Below are positions 39,901 through 51,900 of a stretch of 64,000 nucleotides of DNA, piece by piece (the stretch's first letter is position 1; every line of letters starts with the position of its first letter). Below the pieces are notes generated by a model, which saw only the letters and a list, made by a program, of their open reading frames with translations, was not told where the DNA came from and did not search any database. The stretch lies in NCBI GenBank assembly GCA_030533445.1, contig CM060080.1, forward strand, positions 2,695,206-2,759,205. The letters run 5' to 3'. The stretch is from Cyprinodon diabolis (Eukaryota > Chordata > Actinopteri > Cyprinodontiformes > Cyprinodontidae). Made by a program: the position numbers and the translations under genes.

Positions 39901-42900
39901 GGACTTTAAAGCTTGGTTCCAAGTCAAACTGGTCCCTGTCCTTGCAAGTTTCACTCCAGAAATGCTCCGAGGTGTAACTACCGGCATGAATTGCACAAAC
40001 TATCGTATCATGTGAGTTGCATTTGAAGAACAACCAAGACTTGAATTCTCAAAAAAATAAAGAGTACTCTTAAGGAGCGGTGTCTGAAAGATTTGTGCCA
40101 ATCTTTGCAGTGTGAGAGGAATGGGGAAAGTTGTCACTGCCATACCTCAGCAAAGACTACAGGCGACGGTTGATGTTTTACTGAAATACCTAAAAGACTC
40201 TGCTGATGTCATCAACCAAAAAGGTAGGGCCGTCTTCAATACTCTGGTCACTTTGCCATAGCTTTGTAGAATGCAAAAAAAGCCTTAAAGGGGTTATTGA
40301 AAAAAAAAACAGACGCATTTGAAGAAAAAAAATGTTCAAATATGCGTACATGTTCCTCAGTTTGCAGACAAGGAATCGAGAGTGATGCCCAATGGATTGA
40401 AGAAAACCTGGGTCCATTTAGTCAATACGCAACATATTCTGAGCTGAAGTTCTTCAACCTGTCTCAAGTAAACTCCTGACTTGTGTTTCATAATTGCTGT
40501 GATATATTTGCAAATGTATCCAGAAAATAATTAGTTCACTTACAATATCAATATCACTCCAATATCTATATTAATTGCAGGTCGCTATCCTGGATTCGTT
40601 GTCTTCCGGACAAAAAGCTGAATTTCTTCTTGAACCTGACAACCTGTCCAATTCCAGTCTGGTTATTACTGTGTTGGAACGTTTTACTGCTTCAGCATCT
40701 CTGCAAGATCTTGAGGCTTTCTTTAATGTGTTTCCTGATGGATTATCAAAGGTAAATCCAATGAATCACACGGATATAATGAGTTTTTTCTTTTTATTTA
40801 ACATGTCTTGAATTGTTGTTTCATTGCCATTGTTTTTCTTTCAGCCAAACCAAACTGCAGTTAGTCCCAGTGTGCGGGACAGTATCCTAAATTTAACAAT
40901 TACAGCCCTCGTGCCAAACTTCTACATGCTGAATTCTGATGGCATAGCAAAATGGTTCCAGGTTTATCTTCCTCTCTTCCTACCAAGTGCCAACTCAGCA
41001 ACATTTGAAATCATTCCAAGAAACATTTCCTGCAGCTCCTATCAAAATATGTGAGTCAAACTTTAACCCAGTCCTCACAAAAGTTTATTTTGAGTTGATG
41101 CAATCAACTGGTTTTCCTTAGATAGAAAACTTTGAATCAATTTGACTGGATGATATGGTAAACTGTAAAGTGCCTTGAGAAGACATGTGTTGTGAATTGG
41201 CATTATATAAATAAACCGAATTGAAATAGAAATTTTTTAACCGCTTCATTGAGTTAATATAATTTGTTGTGTTTTCAGTGTGAAAGGTTTCGACAACATA
41301 ATCATCCAGCTCTCCGAGGCACAGAGCCAACAAGTTCTAAGATTCGGATTGGACTATCTAAAGGTCCAGTTGTCCTCAGGTGAACTATATTTAATGATAG
41401 TGTAACTTCACATTGTCTGGTTTATATGAAAAGATGTTGTGCTTCATGTTCAGGGACATCTAAATATTTGATATCTTGATGCTTAGGATTTTCCTGTGTG
41501 AACTCTGGGGGTGACACTAACAACAGAGACTGGCTTGAGGAAAATTTTGGACAGTTCCGTCTTCAAGCCTCTTTCAAGGATTTTCTGTCCTTAAAGAAAG
41601 ACTTTAAAGGAGTAAGTACTGCATTTTAGACTCAGACTTACTATATATTTTGATTTTTCAAACACGTTTAAAACAAGGTGATGAGACAACCCCAAAGCCT
41701 TGCTTCTTGACCCCTACATAGATGCATGATTCTATGGGTAGATGAAGAGCATAAATAAACATTTTTTCTCATCGATATTATATAGGGTGGGCATTTATCA
41801 TATTGTTGGTCGTTATTGTGATGTATTTCTTTTCATAAGAATATTTTAAATTTAATGTCACAGCAATAATTTATGAAAAGTTATGTTTAACCCCTAAAGC
41901 CCTGATGGTCTTAAGAGTTATTTCCGCCTGAAATTACATATGTGGATTAAAGCAAGTACATCTCCCAAACTATAAATTGGAAATACAATTGTTTGTATTT
42001 ATATGACAAAAAGGCAGCGAGAATTTTTTTTTTAAGTGGAACCACTTTTTTAAATGTCACCATGTTTGATTTAAAGGTGATTAAACAAAGAAAAAATTTG
42101 AAAATATTTAGCTTCACCAATTTTTTTCCAAATAAACACACCATCTACACCATGAAACCCAATTTAAAATTTAAAACTTACCTTCAGACTTTATAGATCT
42201 TGACTATAACTCAAACAAATTTGGAATGAATAAGTTGAAGCATGTTAGTTCCACAAAGGTTTTGGTGAGCAGTGTGCTAGGTGGAAATGTGATTTTGGCA
42301 CAGTGGGGTCAAAAGTGGCCAAATTGTGCCAAATGCATTTTTCCCACTCATAAAAGGGAATCTGACCAGACGATATGCAGATTTACATTATTGGAGACCT
42401 TATGGATAACGCAAAGCCTTTTCTCCAAGGATTTACTCGTTGTTTTATTGGAATTTAGCATTGAACACACGATAATATGACCTGACTGAATAGAAAATTA
42501 GACGAATTGTACAATTTTTGACACCAAACAGGGATATTTAATTTAAAAAGGATTAGGAATCCAAAACCTTTACAGAAATGTAAGAAGAAATTAGAATCAA
42601 AAGCTTCTGCCAAGAAAATTTGCAAAAATATTTATTCAGACAAATTATTATGCAAATAAATGTGCTAAAAATGTTTCAATTGTAAGGTACTTCTTCTTTT
42701 CTGGAGCATTATTGCTGTAAAAGCAATCAAATATATGTTGAAAAATATATTTCCTCTGAAAACAACAATAACACTGTAGTTGCACCTGACAATGACTTCA
42801 AATCATAGTAGGAACAAAAATCTAAGGAAATTATGATACATCAGGAATAATATATGCATCTATTCAGATCTTTGCAGAATAGACATATCACCATGAAAAG

Positions 42901-45900
42901 AATGATCTCAGCAGGGGACTTGGCCTGCTGTATTTGTGATGGTCCTCTGGACTATAAAAATAAATAAAAGTAGTTATTACAACAAAGTAGATTATTACAC
43001 ACATAAAAAATGTATTGGCGGGATGTGGGTATTATAAAAGTTTCTGCCAAAAGATCTGCTGCCAAACTGCAGCAAACAGTTCAGAACTTGGTTCTGTGTT
43101 TCTAAACTGGTTCCTGTTTTTTTTGTCTAGGCTGAGGTGGCGGATCTTCTCACCTTCAGTCAGCTAAAGGAACTTGCAGCAATCCCTTCACAGCTAAATG
43201 GAACACAAGATGTCACAAATATCATGAGCGTCATCAAGCCACCAGACTTTGCTGCTTTCTTTGATTCCCTCTCATCAGCGGTTAAGGTAAACAAAACCAA
43301 CATCTTGGTCACTTCACAGTGATAAAACTATTTGTTTTCATGTAAATCTTGCTCTAAACGTATCGCTGCTGGTTTACTCCTGAACAAATGAAACCAGGTG
43401 CTTTTCAAGAGGCTTATAAACCGCAAGAATTATTAAAACAGACCAAGATATTCATATTCAGTCAATATTTGTTTTTGTTAATAATTTATAACAATAAGAT
43501 AACACCTTAAAAGCAGGAGCGGCTGGAGTTTTCCCCAGGGTGGGCTATAAATTCAAAATAGACTTAAACCAAGAAGCAATCAAACATATACCAAGTTATC
43601 ACACCAGTATATTTATATGAATGCCAACAACAAAAAAACATTATAAAAGCACTTTATAAAAACAAAACATAATTTCCTGTACAAGTTTTTGTACATAAAA
43701 TTTGCCCTTCTGAGGCTTTCTGAAGGTAACTATGTGTTTTCTATTGTCCAATATCGTGTTACAGACCTAAAAAATGTCAGCTTTATATTATTTTAATATA
43801 TAAAAACTATTTTCTGAGAATGCATGTATTTATGAGCAACTCTGCAAATGATTTGAACAAACATGTAGAAAAAGTAGACTATATTCTATTATTTTCCATG
43901 TGAATCCCAGATTGTTGATTCTTCTTTGCTTTTTCTAAAAAGTGCTTTAAGACAGTCCTAGCTGTCTTTCTCCATACTGGCTCAGATCCTGATGATTGAT
44001 AAAGGAGGCAAGGAAAGCAGGATAAAGCTTTAGCCTCGCTGCATGCAGTTAGCCAAGCTTTGGAGCTAAACCAGGTCATGGAAAAGGACGTTTCTTGCGC
44101 CATTTCTCTCTCTCTGTCTCTCTCCCTCCAATGCCTCCTCACTCAACTCGACCTGTCAATCACACTTCCTGTCACCTCAGGTGGCAGCTTAGCCACGCCC
44201 CGAGCTCTCCTATACCTTTCTATTGCAGAGGAGCTGCTGGGAATGAACAACTTTTAACGAGTGTCAATGGGCAAAGATTCCTGCGCCCTAAGGCGGAAAT
44301 ACGTCACCAATCCGACGAAAAATTAAATGACGCTTCACTAGTCATTTAAGATTAAATATTTTTCTTGCGAATCTAAAAAATATATATAAATATATTTCGA
44401 AATCTTTTACATTTAAAAAAAAATGTAATCATTGAAAATTATAAAAAAATATATATTTGTCTTAATCAGAGTCATTGGGTGGGTGGAGCAGCGCCCTAGC
44501 GCCCTCTATTGGCCAGCTGCCAGTGGTCAAATGTGATATTTTGGATCCAGTGTCCTTATTATGTCCTGCGATGGACTGGCAACCTGTCCAGTGTGTATAT
44601 GGAGGATTTCTACTGCCAAAACCCAAGAGCACAACATTTCAATTTGTGAAAAGAATTTAATCTTCTTGTACTCAAAACTTGTAATGCTCAAACTCAAAAC
44701 ATATGCTTTCTTTTTGCAGTCTGCAAATAGAATTCATAAGATGTGTCGTAAACAGTAACAGTAAAGGGTAGCTCGTATTAATGCATGAATGTTGCCTCCT
44801 GTACACAATTTAATATAATACAATTAGCATATGTTGCATTTAGTACAAGCTAGATGTGAGAAATCCAATTAGCTTTTTACCTTCAGACAAGTAAGTGACA
44901 ATAATAAGATCGTAGCAAACAATTTCAACTCTTTAACACCATAACAGCAGTTTAATCTTGATAATATCATGTATTATATGGCGCTTTTTTTTCTTACTTT
45001 TTAAGGGCCAGTAATGCAACTGTTTCTAAAGCCAAAAATATTAGCATGAAGATTTTTTTTTTCTGTAGTGAGTTAAATTACAGTTATAAGCATCTTGTTT
45101 GATTCTAGTACCTTTTTTGTTTTACCCTGATGAAATTTCCCACCAGGTCCAGCCTGCCAACTACACACAGGAGGTCAAATCTGCCTTCCTCCATGTGCTT
45201 TTTGAGAGAGGTGACCTTTCATCTGTCAGTGATAAAGACTTCCTGCAATGGCTGATGCGACTGGAGCCCTTGCTTGTTGATCTCTCTCCAAATTTTGTGA
45301 ACCAAGTTTTTGGCTTTGCTGCAAACAGGAGTTGTACCATCAGACAAGAGATGTAAGAAAACAGTTTGCAAGAAAATACTGATTGAATTGGTGAATTTTG
45401 TTTAAATATTGTCTACTTCATTAATTCAATGTGATTTATGCAGGATAAACATGCTTGACACAATACAGATAAGCAACAACACCAAAGCAGAGATCTACAA
45501 AAACATCCTCCTCCTCCTCCGAGGTTTGTCTATGAAAAGTCTGCACACCATATTAACAAAAAATTATTTGCTGCAAAGTTTGTTGTTTGTCTGACCCCAT
45601 ATATGGCAGTGAAAATCTATATTTTCTTTACAAAACAGATCCAGAGACCCTGAAGTGTTACGATGGTGGAAGTTTTTATCTCTTCCTGAAAAACAGCTTC
45701 CTCAGCTTTGGATTTCCAGACGTTTCAACATTCATATCTCTTCTGCCACCAAATCGCAAGTCAGAGGTAAAATAAAAAAAATAGCAAAATTCCTTGGAAT
45801 ATAGGGACAGATCGACTTAAGCATCAAGGCACTGAAATACAACAGAGGTTTAAAAAAAACAACACGTTTTTCTGTTCTTAGCTCTTGAATACCATAAGCC

Positions 45901-48900
45901 CATCGGAGCTGCATCAGTTCCTCAGTCAGCCTGATGTCATCGACAATGGTTCAGACATCTGTGTCATCTTCAGCAACTACAACAACACCGCTGCCTTCCT
46001 ACAAACGGTATGTCTTTCTGATCAGTTAGTCTGTTGATACAGTAGTAGCCATTCAATATTTCCCCTCTTTACTTGATGGGTCCTTGGCTGGTCCCCTATA
46101 ATTCCTTTTTTAATATCAATCTTCATACTAAAATATTCTTTCTGTCATAATTTGTGGACATTAAAGGGGTCATAGAATGAAAAACAGAGTTTCCATCGTC
46201 ATAGATGAATAACGATAGTTCAGAGTACATAGAAGTTCAAACCCCATCAACACCTCCTTTCTCTGCAAATCTCACAATTCACCATAAAACAGGCGAATCC
46301 AAATGAAGCACTGAGTTGATGTCAATTTGGGGATGTTGCCTTATTTGGTTCTGGCCTTTACTTTTTTCACGCCCCGGTGGGGGCGGGTATGAAGTGTTGG
46401 CTGCTGGGCCGCTGACTGGACCGGACCTCAGCATCATTGAGGTCCGGTCCTCAGCCGGAGGAGGGGGGCTGGGTGGGAGGGTAAGGCAAGCGGGGGAGAA
46501 GCACGGGGCCAACGGGTCAGGTTTGGTTGCTTGGCCACCCGCTGGCTCCCTGCCCCCGTCCACCAGGGTTCCCGGACCAGCGCCAGAACTTCAACTCGAT
46601 TCTACTGCACTGCAGTCAACCAAAATCACGGACAAATTTGAAATTTTTTTTAAGTCTGAAAAGTAGGACATGTACAGGAAAAAGAGGCCGTCTGGTCCCC
46701 CTACCATATCAACAATCTGATGTTTCAGTGAGTGAGTGTTTTTTGCTATGATGCGTCTTTGCTCAGCAACTTCGCTCTTAAACCAACCAATCAGTGCACA
46801 GCTCATCTAAATATTCCTGATCAAACCATAAAAGGAAGAAAACCTGTTGTTTCATTCTAGGGCTTTTAACCAGGCTGAATTAGGGCTCATAGAACAGCTA
46901 ATATGCCATTTTCAGCCCAACCAATGTTACACATCCTATTAGAGACCTGAAGGACCAGACACCCTATAGAATCATTCTATGACCCCTTTAACATCTAAAG
47001 AGAAGCGCCATCTCCTGGTCAGACCCTGTATTTCAGTGAAAAAGTGGTGTCAGAGTAAAAAAATATGCACGCCCAGGAGAAGGCCAGCAGCTGGAAGTTA
47101 CTTGCCATTCAGCTGGCGTTTGACTGGGAAGGGCCATTTTGAATGGCTGCTACTGTTTGTGTTCTCTTCACTGAGTGATTAATGGCTACGGCTCCTGCAG
47201 GAGGACCTCCCAAATAGCGTGAGGAGGATCATCCTCCCCTGTGTGTGGCCTTTGGCTCTGAGCAGTGACAAAGGGTCTGAGGTTGATCTGTGGTTCGACG
47301 TACGGTTGAAAAACTACCTGAGCTTCCTCACCAAGGACCTTCTGAACTTCACTGTGGTGCAGAACGCCTCATGTCTCTCCTTCCAGAGACTGTAAGTCTG
47401 TTCCTTACGTGGTCAGATCCTGAACAAAGGGTCACATAAAACTAGATCTAAAATGTTTTCTTGCTCCCCAGGGTGTCTTTCATGGGAAACAACTTTACCT
47501 ACAACAGTTCTGAGTTTGGACGGGAAGATGTGTACAGCACCATCAGGAGCTACCTGAGAGCTGGTGAGCCTTTGGAGTAAAAGTGTGACATGGAATAAAT
47601 ATATGAAGCACTCTCCTAAATTGAATTCTTATGTTTCTAATTCATCGGTGTGTATGGATTTTAGATCAATCATTCAGAAATGTAAAGATTAATGACTCAT
47701 CAATCACATAAGACACTAAAAGTTACATTTTTTGTGTCATGGCATATTGACAAATGAAGAAGATCGATTTAGATTACTGGAATTTCCTCCAACATCAACA
47801 ATCCTTGTTCTTCTACAGGATCTGGAGCCAGGTGCTACGATCCCAGAGACCCAGAGCTTAACTCCACCTCCTGGTTTTTCAACTACATCGGCAGCTTTGT
47901 GACATTCATCACGCTGGATGATCTCACCAGCTTTGTCTCCACCTCTCAGGTATTTTCTCATACAAACCTGAAACCTCTTGATAAACAATCAAAATGCAGG
48001 TTTTGGTCATTCTGGATCTTAAGGTTTAATTTAAATGTCCCATTTTACTTGTTTTCTTTTTAAGCTGAATGTGTTCTTGGGCGACAAGGCTAATCTGGAG
48101 CTCTTTACCAACCCAGCTATCCCACAAAATGTGACAGATTACTACATCTTGCAGCTCTTTCAGTTCAACTCATCCTTCCAACTCATGATGTAATTATCCA
48201 GTGTTTTAATCAAATACAAGTGTAACTGATTTTCTTTCACTTTACTGAGATAATTGAAAATGCCACCTATCTTTCAGGCTTCCTGGAATTTTGTTGTGCT
48301 CCCCGGAAATCCCAAGCTCAGCATTTGCATCTCTAAATGAAGCAGAGACCATGGTCATCTTGGACAAGTTAAAGATATTCTGCAATGGATCAGAAAATCC
48401 TGAGGTACCAAATCAACCCTTTTTCACCCATTTTAAGACTTCTGTTGGTCTTACTGATACAGGAAAACAGAAATAACTGCAAATGTTATCTAGAGGAGTT
48501 TAAACCCTAGATGTTTAGCAGACGACTTCTGAGCTATGCTTTCGGACACTGGTGAAATTATTTTACAATAAAAAACCCTTCCTATAGATCCGGGTTCATA
48601 TAAACCAAGACGTTTTTGTAGTATTGAGCAGTGCACCAAAGGATCCTTTATTAAATAGCAAACCAAAATGTTGATTTTAAAAGTACCACCAACATTAGTA
48701 GCCATTCAAAATTTTCCCACTTTCGTTGATGGGCACTTGGCTGGTCTACTTTTTAAACATCAATCATTGTACTAGCATATTCTTTCTGTCATGATTTGTG
48801 GACATTAAGATCTAAAGAGAAGCATCTTCTCCTGGTCAGACCCTGTAATTCAGGGAAAGGGTGGAGTCAGAGTAAAAAGATAAGCACGCCCAGGAGAAGG

Positions 48901-51900
48901 CTAGTGGCTGGAAGTTGGAGGGGATTTTGCTGGGAGCTGCAGGGAAGTGGGCTGCCATCCGGCTGGCACTTGACTGGGAAGGGCAATTGTCATAAGCCGC
49001 TACTGTTTAGTTTCTGTAATATATGTCAATGTACGCTGGTTTGCTGCGAACAGAAATTTAGTTTGCTGCCATCACTGATGCCTGTTATTTTCAACAGAGA
49101 TCTGCAGCTCTGGCATCCAACATCCAGAACATCACAGAGCAAACCTTCCAAGATCTTGGAAGTGCCTCTTCAGGCCTGACAACAACCCAGATCCTCTCAG
49201 TGCCCTCCACAGTCCTGGTTTCCTCTCTGTCCAGTCTGGGCTCAGTAGAGACGTGGGGACAGGACCAGGCCAACGTCATCATCCAGTCCATCACCTCCAC
49301 TGGCTTTCAGGTACAAGCCCGGTCTCTTTGTATCACTTTTACATCCATCAGTGTCAAAATAAATCTTGGTTTTAATGAGTTGACATATGATTGACAGATA
49401 AACACCACAGCTTCCCTGGTGTCCCTGGGAACACTTATTGCTGGTGTTCCTTCAGAGTCAGTGGAGAAGATGTCGGCTTCTGAAGCCATCACTGCCTCCA
49501 AGAACCCAGCGATTGTTTCAACCATGCTGAAAGCCCCAAAGGTTGTCCAGCAGACCTTTGTCAGAAAGGTAAACATTTCTCAAAATTAATCATGAAGCCT
49601 GTCTGAATTCATCCGCTGAGCATCATCGTGTGATTAAAAAAAGAAACAACTGCCACTTCGGCTGTAATTAAGATCATGGAAAGAGTCCTCAAAATTACTT
49701 GGTTCCTCTGTTGTATATGTGCAGAAATACAGATGAGAAATACACATACAAGGGGCATTCAACAAGTAATGCCCCTGAACCACTTTTAGTTGTTTGATCT
49801 AGCTGTGCAATTATTTTTATCTCTATAGATTAAGTGGCCAATTATAGCTCTAAACTAATTGTGGTTTCTGATTTACATCTGTTTGGATCAAGTCAAGTCT
49901 GAAATTAAGCCTTTTGAGTGTCGAGCAGTGATCCCGGATTTGTATTTGAAAGGACGCACACCATGGGAGAACTTTGATAAAAAAAAGTAGCTTATGGTGA
50001 TGATCAATTAATCAATCAATTCCTTTACTGTCAACTAAAATTTGCATTGCAATTGTTTCAGCACAATCCGCTCATCACATTCAACACATACATCTGGTTG
50101 GGGCTGGGGTTGGCACTGGGAACTATTTACTGAGGCCATGCATGCCGCAGAACGCTGCCGTTAGCTTGATCTTATTGCTGCCAAGGGCCCCGCTGTGAGG
50201 CGGTTCCCTATAATGCTGCCTTTATCTCTGTGGAAAGATAGGAGCCACATTGGGGAGGGAGAGAGGAAAAAAAGCATATTTAACACTTTATCCTTGACAG
50301 GATGCAGTTTGAGTTATATATATAAAAAAAACCTCATCACAAAAAAAGGAAGAAAAGCAGAGATTCACATCAGAGGCTGTAGCCACATGAAAGTCAATCT
50401 GACATTTTGAGCATCAGTTGTGTTTGTATGTTAAATGAGTTTTATTTGTCAATGAATGCTGTCCACAGGACATTGTCCTTAATAAGATGGAAGTTTATCA
50501 ACCAGGCACTACACTTCTGGATGCATTCACAGATGTTTGCGGGTAAGGGGGGGCATAACTGGCAGGTCTGGGCCCTTCCGCCATAACATCCAGGGGAGGT
50601 TTAATAAGGAGAAGCCTAATCCGAAATAACACTTATTGTCTTGAGAGCAGGCTGCACTGCTCGACACTCAACAGGCTGCCATTTCAGATTTGACTCAGTT
50701 CAAACACCTGTAAATCAGAAACCACAATAAGTTGAGAGCTGTAATTTGACACTTAATCTATAGAGATATAAATGATTGCACATGCAAAATGTCAGCTGGA
50801 TCTAACATCTGGGCGAGGAGGAGGGGCATTACTTATTGAACGGCCCTTTTATTTGGTCAAATAAGAAATCAATGTAGTTATAAATTCCCCCCATTGTCTT
50901 ATAAGTGAATAAATCTGATGCATTGGACTCTTCTTCTCATGCAGATCATTTCTGGGGTCTCCAGTCCATCTGAGGTGGTAAATAATGTCCCTGATTCTTT
51001 GGCAACTGAGATCCCTCCCACGATGCTGATATTTCCCGATGGGGCTGCAGACATCAGTGTGTTAAACAAGAAGACATGGACATCAGATCAGGTCAGTCCT
51101 GTGTCTTCTTCTATCGCAGAAGAAATAATAACGTGAAACAGATTTATCCCGGCTGAGGTCAGCAGTAATAAGGATGCCAAAGAACAAGCTTTTGAAGCAG
51201 ATGAAATATTCATATCCTGTTTAAATGAAGATAAATTTAAGATAGTTATGTGATGTTCAAACAAGTCCGCAAGCAAAAGTAATTGTTTTCTAGATAAGAA
51301 AGCTGTTTTTGCCAAACACTCTGAACTATTCCACATGGATGCAAAGAGATAATGCCCAAAATTTTCTCCATACTATGAGCAGCACTCAGTCTTCTAATTT
51401 TTTTAGCCTTTTTACCTTGAAGCCTTAACTTGATCATTCCACATTCTCTGTTCAACCAAACAAATCAATTTTGTCTAATATTTGACTGACTTGTGTCTTG
51501 TTCTTATAGTCCACCATATTCTTTCCGATCCTGGGTGACAAAGACCTCGATACTGAGCAGTAAGTGACCAAACCTAACAAGTTTTGTTGAGTTTCTCGTT
51601 TGCCTGAAAATGTACCTGTGATTTTAATTACTGAGCTTTTCCTTTTTTTCTAAAGGCTTTCTCGATATGTCCTGCAAGGCTTCACATGTGGCACAGTTAG
51701 TAAAATGAAAAGATCTCAAATCAGACAGTTGATTCGTGCATGTAGGCCAAGAAAAGGCAGAGATAAGGTGGAGCTGGAGGAACCACAGGTAAGTTCTGTA
51801 GAAACATTTCCAACATTGTAAAAAAAAAAAAAAAAAAAACTGCTAATGAATCCCAAAACTATCTATAAACCCTGAACTGTAAATACAGTCCATTCATTTT

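Larger units (their letters stand above)
1745..40467. repeat. Tandem array of ~3.73-kb exon-cluster units
   Basis: Landmarks recur every 3732-3735 bases (exon B at 1795, 5530, 9263, 12995, and again at 29879, 33613, 37345). Introns are as well conserved as exons, so the whole genomic unit has been duplicated recently or homogenised. Homology starts about 50 bases upstream of the first exon B and ends at the last base of the final exon O, where CAG|GTGAGT becomes CAA|GTAAAC. The repeat register is therefore B to O, then A. Each unit adds 604 codons in phase. Eleven units are represented; the two N gaps could hide more. Confidence 0.95.

Noticed and set aside
1745..40467. CRISPR-like or satellite array
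   Set aside because: The 3.73-kb periodic unit is an exon-intron cassette with conserved splice sites and open frame, in a vertebrate gene.
46279..46806. Open frames of 71-116 codons around 46.3-46.8 kb
   Set aside because: They lie inside the piggyBac-like MITE and have no transposase motif; GC-rich composition explains them.
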